A stretch of 14,461 nucleotides of DNA from an uncultured Kiritimatiellota bacterium. GTDB taxonomy: Bacteria; Verrucomicrobiota; Kiritimatiellia; RFP12; UBA1067. Positions 1 through 4,643 of this stretch are shown one piece after another. The notes under the pieces were generated by a model. The model was not told the origin of the DNA, did no database searches, and was given only the letters and a program-made list of their open reading frames with translations. The stretch is from the NCBI GenBank assembly GCA_934635045.1, contig CAKTZA010000079.1:1-14461 (forward strand), given 5' to 3'. Position 1 is the first letter of the stretch. Each line of letters begins with the position of its first letter. The translations under genes and the position numbers were made by a program.

Positions 1-89
1 TCGACTGCGCGGCATGAGCCTTTGCGTTCTCTGCGGCTAAAACCCTTTGACTCTGCATAAATATCTCGTTGCACCCTTCCGAACGCCGT
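1..89. other. Intergenic stretch downstream of the ABC exporter gene
   Basis: No gene is visible. The stretch holds a short pyrimidine-rich motif at about 20-38 (TTTGCGTTCTCTGCGG), which resembles the degenerate 8-9-bp TTTGCGTTC-type units that occur as intergenic repeats in many bacterial genomes. Only about two units are present here. No convincing hairpin plus T-run terminator for the minus-strand exporter gene was seen. Confidence 0.35.
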
Positions 90-2108
90 TCAATCCGCCA
101 TCTTCTGCATGTCGCAGAGCCGACGGTACGCGCCGTTCGCCGCGTAGAGTTCGTCGTGTGTGCCGCGCTCGACGATGCGCCCGTGATCCATGACGAGGAT
201 GAGGTCGGCGTCGCGGATCGTCGAGAGGCGGTGGGCGATGGCGAAGACCGTGCGGTTCTTCATCAGGTTGTTCAGCGCATCCTGCACAAGCCGCTCCGTC
301 ACCGTGTCGAGCGCACTCGTCGCCTCGTCGAGGATGAGGATCGGCGGATTGCGCAGGATCGCCCGCGCGATGGCGATGCGTTGGCGCTCGCCGCCGGAGA
401 GCGCGAAGCCTTTCTCGCCGCAGAGCCGCGCGTAGCCCTCCGGCTGCTCCATGATGAAGGCGTGGGCGTTCGCCATCTTCGCGGCGGCGACGACCTGCTC
501 GTGTGTCGCGTCCGGCGAGCCGTACTTGATGTTCTCCTCGATCGTGTCGTTGAAGAGGATCGTCTCCTGCTGGACGGAGCCGACGAGCGTGCGCAGGTCG
601 GCGATGCGCAGGTCGCGCAGGTCTGTGCCGTCCATCGTGATGCGCCCCGCCTGCGGGTCGAAGAAGCGCGCGAGGAGGCCGGAGAGCGTCGACTTGCCGC
701 TGCCCGTGCCGCCGACCACCGCGACCATCTGTCCGCGCCGAATCTCGAACGAGGCGTGCGAGACGGCATCGTGGTCGGCCGTGTCGTAGCGGAACGTGAC
801 GTCGTCGAAGACGACCCTGTCCGTGAACGCCGTCTTCGCCGGCGCGTCCGCCTTCTCGGGGAGCCGCATGTCGACGTCCATCAGCGACCAGATGCGCTGG
901 AGCGACGCCTGCGCCGTCTCGATGGAGACCTGGAGACTCGCCATCTGCTTGATCGGACGGTAGATGAGCAGCAGCGGCGTGAGCATCGGGATGACGTTCG
1001 CGAGCGTGACGTGCGTGGCGAAGCACCAGACGAGGAACGCGCAGATGACGATGATGCCGATCGTCTCGATCGTGGGGCTCACGACGAGGCCCCAGCGGAC
1101 GGCGCGCATGTTCGTGCCGAAGAGCGAGCGGTTCACCTGTGCGTACTTCTCGTTCTCGAATTCCTCGGTGTTGTAGGCCTTCACGACCTTGACGCAGGTC
1201 AGGATCTCGTGGATGCGCGAGCCGACGACGGACGTCTTCTCCAGCGTCCGCCGCGACCACTTGCGGATTACCCTGCCGAGTCCGCAGACGGGCAGCATGA
1301 ACGCCGGCATGGCGATCGCGATCACGCCGAGCGTCGCGAGCATGTGGTTGGCGATCGCGAACCAGATGATGAAACAGGCGGAGACGAGGATCTCGAACGG
1401 CGCGCGGCAGAGCTCGGCGAGCATGCTCTGGATGATCGACTGCATGACCTGCGGGTCTCCCGTCGCGCGGGACATGAGCTGGCCGACGTCGATGCGCCCG
1501 TGGAACTGGAGCGACTGCTCCTGGATCTTGCGCAGGAGGTCCTGCCGCAGGTCCATGACGACGCGCGAGGCCGACCAGGTGAGGCAGTACTGGTTGAGGA
1601 AGATGAGGCCGAGGCGCAGGCAGGCGACGAGCGGAATGCCGATGACCGCCATGATGACGAGCAGCCCGCCCATCGCGCCGTCTTCCTGTTCGAGCGGAAT
1701 GCCGAGCTTGTCGGCGAGCGCCTTCGCCTTCGGGTACCAGCGGGGAAGGGCGGACGCTTGCGCGCCCGCCACAGAACCGGCAACCGGCAACGCAGCGGCG
1801 GGCGAAGCGGCGACGGTCGGCGACGTTGCGGTCGGCGAAGGCGCGGCGGCGGGCGCGGCTTGTCCTGTGGCGGGCGCGCCAGCGTCCGTTGCCGCCGCCG
1901 ACTCGCGCCGCTCCGTGCGCGAGACCTTTTCGAGCGCGGGCTTGACGACCGTGAAGATGGGCACGAGCGTGCCCGCCGTCAGCATGCCGCAGACGATGCC
2001 GACCGTGATGCGAAGCTTGTAGCGCCTCGCGTATTTCCACGCGCGCCCGTACGCTTCGCGGAACGTGTAGTCTCGGTCAAAGAACTCTTTCTTGTATTCG
2101 ATTCCCAT
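90..2108 (-). CDS. ABC exporter, MsbA-type permease-ATPase fusion
   Basis: This encodes a half-transporter with an N-terminal membrane domain and a C-terminal ATPase, 672 aa from this start. Such proteins dimerise in the inner membrane and export lipids or other hydrophobic compounds; the substrate cannot be read from sequence. The ATPase shows Walker A GGTGSGKST (about residue 465), a Q-loop (VQQETILFNDTIEENI), signature LSGGERQRIA (about 570), Walker B ILILDEATSALD (about 590) and the switch histidine in IAHRLS (about 623). TM1 is near residues 32-55. A low-complexity Ala/Pro/Thr stretch of about 50 residues (about 70-121) follows TM1, where family members normally have a short periplasmic loop. 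The frame stays open to an ATG at 2195, but those extra residues are Arg/Phe-rich and poorly biased. The ATG at 2108 lies 6 nt after the TSS predicted from an extended -10; 2117 is a third option. The family is certain; MsbA itself is not. Confidence 0.9.
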   Translation of the reverse strand: MGIEYKKEFFDRDYTFREAYGRAWKYARRYKLRITVGIVCGMLTAGTLVPIFTVVKPALEKVSRTERRESAAATDAGAPATGQAAPAAAPSPTATSPTVAASPAAALPVAGSVAGAQASALPRWYPKAKALADKLGIPLEQEDGAMGGLLVIMAVIGIPLVACLRLGLIFLNQYCLTWSASRVVMDLRQDLLRKIQEQSLQFHGRIDVGQLMSRATGDPQVMQSIIQSMLAELCRAPFEILVSACFIIWFAIANHMLATLGVIAIAMPAFMLPVCGLGRVIRKWSRRTLEKTSVVGSRIHEILTCVKVVKAYNTEEFENEKYAQVNRSLFGTNMRAVRWGLVVSPTIETIGIIVICAFLVWCFATHVTLANVIPMLTPLLLIYRPIKQMASLQVSIETAQASLQRIWSLMDVDMRLPEKADAPAKTAFTDRVVFDDVTFRYDTADHDAVSHASFEIRRGQMVAVVGGTGSGKSTLSGLLARFFDPQAGRITMDGTDLRDLRIADLRTLVGSVQQETILFNDTIEENIKYGSPDATHEQVVAAAKMANAHAFIMEQPEGYARLCGEKGFALSGGERQRIAIARAILRNPPILILDEATSALDTVTERLVQDALNNLMKNRTVFAIAHRLSTIRDADLILVMDHGRIVERGTHDELYAANGAYRRLCDMQKMAD
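1746..1901 (-). other. Ala/Pro-rich low-complexity insertion in the ABC exporter
   Basis: This segment encodes about 52 residues made almost entirely of Ala, Pro, Thr, Ser, Val and Gly, between TM1 and the next membrane segment. It should lie in the periplasmic loop. It looks like an expanded linker rather than a folded domain. Confidence 0.6.
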
Positions 2109-2120
2109 AAGTGACATGAG

Positions 2121-2129
2121 ATTATACCA
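2121..2129 (-). promoter_or_regulatory. Extended -10 promoter (TGGTATAAT) for the ABC exporter
   Basis: On the minus strand a perfect TATAAT is preceded by TGG, the extended -10 form (TGnTATAAT). No good -35 is seen 16-18 nt upstream, which extended -10 promoters tolerate. The predicted transcription start, about 2114, lies only about 6 nt before the ATG at 2108. This favours that start and a nearly leaderless mRNA. Confidence 0.5.
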
Positions 2130-2203
2130 AAAACGGCCGGACGCCGTGCGGTCGGCGAAACGGACGGCAAACTGCGGCGAAAAGAAAAATCTCATTTACC
2201 CCA

Positions 2204-2233
2204 TTGACGGGGCGACGCGGTTTTTGATATACT
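2204..2233 (+). promoter_or_regulatory. Sigma-70-type promoter for the tRNA-Thr/tRNA-His transcript
   Basis: TTGACG (2204-2209), an 18-nt spacer, then TATACT (2228-2233) preceded by TGA as an extended -10. The predicted start is near 2240, about 10 nt before the mature tRNA-Thr. It also falls in the divergent interval shared with the ABC exporter gene. Confidence 0.7.
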
Positions 2234-2249
2234 ACGCGACCAATCACAG

Positions 2250-2325
2250 GCCAGGTTAGCACAGTTGGTAGTGCGGCTCATTCGTAATGAGCAGGTCGGG
2301 GGTTCGAGTCCCTTACCTGGCTCCA
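2250..2325 (+). tRNA. tRNA-Thr (anticodon CGU)
   Basis: A complete cloverleaf can be folded. The 7-bp acceptor stem is GCCAGGT with ACCTGGC, and the anticodon stem GCTCA/TGAGC encloses loop TTCGTAA, giving anticodon CGT at 2283-2285, which reads ACG (Thr). The T-arm contains GGTTCGAGTCC. The 3' CCA is encoded at 2323-2325. The gene is first in a pair with tRNA-His, separated by 3 nt. Confidence 0.95.
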
Positions 2326-2328
2326 GTT

Positions 2329-2406
2329 GGCGGGAGTAGATCAATTGGTTAGATCAACAGATTGTGATTCTGTGGGTTGCGGGTTCGAGTCCCGTCTCCT
2401 GCCCCA
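2329..2406 (+). tRNA. tRNA-His (anticodon GUG)
   Basis: The anticodon stem ACAGA/TCTGT encloses loop TTGTGAT, giving anticodon GTG at 2364-2366. The acceptor has the eighth pair diagnostic of tRNA-His: an encoded G at -1 (2329) opposite C73 (2403), outside GCGGGAG/CTCCTGC. CCA is encoded at 2404-2406. It is probably co-transcribed with tRNA-Thr; no terminator is seen between it and the downstream protein gene. Confidence 0.96.
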
Positions 2407-2433
2407 GCCTAAGCATTGTAAAGAGGTTGGAAG

Positions 2434-3162
2434 ATGACAATCATCGAAGCATTGGTTGACCTGCAGGAAGTGGATGGGCGCATCCGCGAGCTGGAGCTTG
2501 AGTTAAAAGACCTCCCGCGTCGCAAGGCCCTTGAGACGGCGCGCCTGTCAGGCGTTTCGGCCGACTTGCAGGCCGCCAAGGCGAATCAGGAGTACGCGCA
2601 GGAGCGCGTGAAGGGCTATGAGGAAGACGCGAAGGCCCTCAAGAGCAAGATCCAGGAGCTGAAGACGACGCAGCTCGGGCTGAAGACGAACAAGGAGTAT
2701 CAGGACTTCTCGCTTCAGATCGACATGGTGAACCACGACCTTGAGGCGGCGGAGAACAACCAGCTTGCGGCGATGGACGACTTGCCGAGCGCGCAGGCGC
2801 GCATCGCCGACGCGCAGGCGAAGTTCGACGCCGAAAAGGGCGGGGTCGATGCGCTGTGCGCCGAGATCGACGAGCGCATCGCGGCGGTGAAGGCCGAGCT
2901 GGCGGAGGCGCAGGCGGAGCGCACCGAAAAGGTGAAGGCCGTGAACGACCCGAAGTTCCTGCTGTACTACGAGCGCCTGCGCACGAAGCGCTGGCCGGTC
3001 GTGGTCGCGCTGACGCACGATGGCGTCTGCGACGGCTGCCATCTCGTGCAGCCGCCGTCCGTCGGGCAGCTGGCCGACGCGAACGCGAAGAACGGCGAGG
3101 CCGGGAAGCCCCAGTCGATCGTCGCCTGCACGATGTGCGGTCGCGTCCTCTACCGCGCCTGA
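2434..3162 (+). CDS. Coiled-coil and C4 zinc-ribbon protein (CT398/DUF164-like)
   Basis: A 242-aa protein. Residues about 5-180 are a long charged helical region typical of a coiled-coil hairpin, with many Glu, Lys, Ala and Gln. The C-terminus is a four-cysteine zinc ribbon, with C199-x2-C202 and C232-x2-C235 in the contexts CDGC and CTMC. This matches the family described as zinc ribbon domain proteins (CT398-like, formerly DUF164), which are widespread in bacteria. Their role is poorly defined, and links to RNA or nucleic-acid handling and secretion have been suggested. The start ATG follows a GAGGTTGGAAG purine-rich site. It sits 27 nt after tRNA-His and just before the RNase P RNA, so it may be co-transcribed with stable RNAs. 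Family assignment is good; molecular function is open. Confidence 0.85.
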   Translation: MTIIEALVDLQEVDGRIRELELELKDLPRRKALETARLSGVSADLQAAKANQEYAQERVKGYEEDAKALKSKIQELKTTQLGLKTNKEYQDFSLQIDMVNHDLEAAENNQLAAMDDLPSAQARIADAQAKFDAEKGGVDALCAEIDERIAAVKAELAEAQAERTEKVKAVNDPKFLLYYERLRTKRWPVVVALTHDGVCDGCHLVQPPSVGQLADANAKNGEAGKPQSIVACTMCGRVLYRA

Positions 3163-3186
3163 ACGGGCGCGGCGTTCTTTGACAGT

Positions 3187-3570
3187 TTCTCCTGAAGCGA
3201 CGCGCGTGTGACCGGTCGCTGCCGCAAGGCAGAGGAAAGTCCGGACTCCACAGGGCGGAGGATCCGTTCGTCAAGGGCGGAAGGCGCGGGGCAATCCCGC
3301 GTGATGGAAAGTGCCACAGAAAACAGGTAGCGGAGCTTGCTCCGTCATAGTGAAAAGGCGGTGTAAGAGACCACCGGCGCGGCTGAAACGACGCGCGCAG
3401 GGCAAACCCTCCTCGGAGCAAGATCGAATAGGAAACCGGACGCGCGGCCCGTGCGGCTGCGTCCGAAAGGGCGCATGAGGTTTCGGGTAGATTGCTGAGA
3501 TGAATGATCGGAGTTCCCGCAAGGGAATGAACAGAATCTGGCTTATTCGCCGCGCGTCGCTTCAGGAGAA
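3187..3570 (+). ncRNA. rnpB: RNase P RNA, bacterial type A
   Basis: The catalytic RNA of RNase P, which matures tRNA 5' ends. Conserved blocks occur in order: GAGGAAAGTCCGGACTCC (about 3231-3248), ACAGAAAACAGG, GGTGTAAGAGACCACCG, AGGGCAAACCCTCC, GAGATGAATGATCGG, and ACAGAATCTGGCTTAT (about 3530-3545). P2 is CCGGTC with GATCGG. P3 is minimal, CTGCC-GCAA-GGCAG. A P19-like hairpin with a GCAA tetraloop (TTCCCGCAAGGGAA) lies between P2 and P4. P1 is a perfect 20-bp helix (3187-3206 with 3551-3570), longer than the roughly 11 bp of E. coli. No -10 is obvious just upstream, so transcription may come from the tRNA promoter or read through the zinc-ribbon gene. The 3' end overlaps the nnrD ribosome-binding site. 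Confidence 0.95.
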
Positions 3571-3571
3571 A

Positions 3572-3580
3572 TGATATAAT
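3572..3580 (+). promoter_or_regulatory. Extended -10 element (TGATATAAT) between rnpB and nnrD
   Basis: TGATATAAT is a perfect match to TGnTATAAT. The -35 region falls in the GC-rich P1 strand and does not match. The predicted start, about 3587, would coincide with the in-frame ATG at 3588 and yield a leaderless nnrD transcript that omits the first three codons of the longer frame. Confidence 0.45.
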
Positions 3581-4424
3581 GACGCACATGAATCTTCCGG
3601 CAGAACTTCAGGGGGCGTTCGTGAAACGCCCGGTGGACGCGAACAAGTATACCGTCGGCACGGTCTCCGTCGTCGGCGGTTCGGGGCATTACATCCACGC
3701 GCCGGTCATCGCGGGCCTTGGCGCCCGCGCGGCGGGGGCGGGGCTCGTGCAGCTCGTCGTGCCGGACGCCTCGCGCATCGCGGCGGGTTCGCTCGTGCCG
3801 GAGGCGACGTTCACGAAGCTCGTGGCGACCTGCGTGCCGCCGAAGGCGGACGTGACGGTCATTGGCATGGGGCTCGGCGTTTCCGTCTCGGCGGAGGTCA
3901 TCGTCTCGCGACTCCTCTCGGGCTCGCGCGGGCGGTTCGTGCTGGACGCGGACGCGCTCGCCGTCCTCGCCTCGTGGTACGGGCGGACGGACGGGTACGA
4001 CCCTGCGAAGGGTCAGGAGCTCGTCCTGACGCCGCACGAGGGCGAGGCCGCGAAGCTGCTCGGCTGGGAACGCGCGAAGGTCACGGCCGACCGCCGTGCG
4101 GCGGCGCGGGAGATTGTCGACCGCTATGGCGCGACGGTGGTCCTGAAGGGCGCGCACACGCTCGTCGTCTCGGCGGACGGCGCGCGCGTCCACGAGAACG
4201 CGACGGGCAACCCGTTCATGGCCCTCGGCGGCATGGGCGACCTCTTGGCGGGCGTCGTCGGCGCGCGCTGGGCGTACCTCAAGGGCGACCCGTTCCTCGC
4301 CGCCGCATCGTCCGTCTGGCTGCATGGCGCGGCGTCCGACGCGCTGGTGGCGTCCGGCGGCGACCCGTCGATCGTCAACACGGCGGCGCGCCTCGGCGCG
4401 CTGCGCGTGGCGCTGGACGCCTGA
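3579..4424 (+). CDS. nnrD: ADP-dependent (S)-NAD(P)H-hydrate dehydratase (NnrD)
   Basis: A 281-aa ribokinase-fold enzyme that repairs hydrated NADH/NADPH (NADHX, NADPHX) using ADP, in the cytosol. Visible motifs: VLDADAL (about residues 120-126), LTPHEGEAAKLLG (about 148-160), VVLKGAHTLV (about 187-196), and the anion hole/catalytic segment GGMGDLLAG at 217-225, with Asp221 as the expected catalytic base. It corresponds to the C-terminal half of E. coli YjeF (Nnr). The NnrE epimerase domain is absent, so the epimerase should be a separate gene elsewhere. The ATG at 3579 has AGGAGA at 3564-3569 with 9-nt spacing, but that site lies inside the RNase P P1 helix. An alternative leaderless start is the ATG at 3588 (MNLPAEL). 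The gene is probably the last of its unit, since a weak terminator follows. Confidence 0.9.
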   Translation: MTHMNLPAELQGAFVKRPVDANKYTVGTVSVVGGSGHYIHAPVIAGLGARAAGAGLVQLVVPDASRIAAGSLVPEATFTKLVATCVPPKADVTVIGMGLGVSVSAEVIVSRLLSGSRGRFVLDADALAVLASWYGRTDGYDPAKGQELVLTPHEGEAAKLLGWERAKVTADRRAAAREIVDRYGATVVLKGAHTLVVSADGARVHENATGNPFMALGGMGDLLAGVVGARWAYLKGDPFLAAASSVWLHGAASDALVASGGDPSIVNTAARLGALRVALDA

Positions 4425-4430
4425 ACGCGG

Positions 4431-4448
4431 CGGCCCTGCGGCCGTTTT
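4431..4448 (+). terminator. Weak intrinsic terminator after nnrD
   Basis: A CGGCC/GGCCG stem with a 4-nt loop, extendable by G-U pairs, is followed by TTTT only. It starts 7 nt after the nnrD stop. The position is right, but the stem and T-run are short. Confidence 0.4.
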
Positions 4449-4504
4449 GCGGGCCCAGTCGAGACCACAAGGCATAGTGGATGGCCCTGCCGTACGTCCA
4501 CAAC

Positions 4505-4524
4505 CTGTTGACATCTGTTGATAT
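4505..4524 (+). repeat. Tandem 10-bp direct repeat upstream of nrdD
   Basis: CTGTTGACAT and CTGTTGATAT lie back to back with one difference. A spacing of exactly one helical turn places both on the same DNA face, as in many operators. It lies just upstream of the nrdD promoter. Each unit contains a -35-like TTGACA or TTGATA, but neither has a -10 at the right distance. Confidence 0.6.
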
Positions 4525-4532
4525 TCTCCCCC

Positions 4533-4561
4533 TTGCGCGAACACAGCATTTAGTGTATCAT
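4533..4561 (+). promoter_or_regulatory. Promoter for nrdD-nrdG-recD2
   Basis: TTGCGC (4533-4538), a 17-nt spacer, TATCAT (4556-4561). The predicted start is near 4568, leaving a leader of about 75 nt before nrdD. The same TTGCG plus 17 nt plus TATCAT layout, including GTG directly before TATCAT, recurs at 11862-11890. Confidence 0.55.
4541..4556 (+). promoter_or_regulatory. NrdR-box-like operator overlapping the nrdD promoter
   Basis: ACACAGCATTTAGTGT is an imperfect 16-bp palindrome with ACAC/GTGT arms. It matches the NrdR box pattern acaCwAtATaTwGtgt at 13 of 16 positions, counted by eye. It fills the spacer and touches the -10, where bound NrdR would block RNA polymerase. NrdR usually binds two boxes about 31 bp apart; no good second box is seen at that spacing. 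Its position before nrdD is the main support. Confidence 0.6.
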
Positions 4562-4591
4562 ACGCCTTGAAGCGCACAACAGGGAGTTGAG

Positions 4592-4621
4592 ATGCCCGAA
4601 AGGGCGCGCTTGTCCATTTGA
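4592..4621 (+). CDS. Possible 9-codon leader peptide ORF upstream of nrdD
   Basis: ATG at 4592 follows AGGGAG (4581-4586) with a 5-nt spacer and reads MPERARLSI then stop. The frame differs from nrdD and ends 22 nt before the nrdD start. Codons 2-5 overlap a GCCC-GAAA-GGGC hairpin (4594-4605). The segment GAAGCGCA plus a purine-rich site occurs twice, before this ATG (4569) and before nrdD (4624), as if the ribosome-binding region had been duplicated. It could be a regulatory leader or chance. Confidence 0.25.
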   Translation: MPERARLSI

Positions 4622-4643
4622 ACGAAGCGCAAGGAGGCACGTG

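Noticed and set aside
69..2114. Open frame of 681 codons antisense to the ABC exporter
   Set aside because: Highly biased composition (Arg/Asp/Glu/Val), no motif; a shadow of the real gene.
3179..3184. TTGACA as the -35 of an rnpB promoter
   Set aside because: The -10 would fall at about 3202-3207 (GCGCGT), inside P1, with no match.
2639..3589. Minus-strand frame of 316 codons across rnpB
   Set aside because: Overlaps the RNase P RNA and the zinc-ribbon gene; the conserved RNA blocks explain the sequence.
4508..4523. TTGACA and TTGATA as -35 boxes for nrdD
   Set aside because: No -10 at 16-18 nt from either; the TTGCGC/TATCAT pair downstream fits better. They are kept as a tandem repeat.
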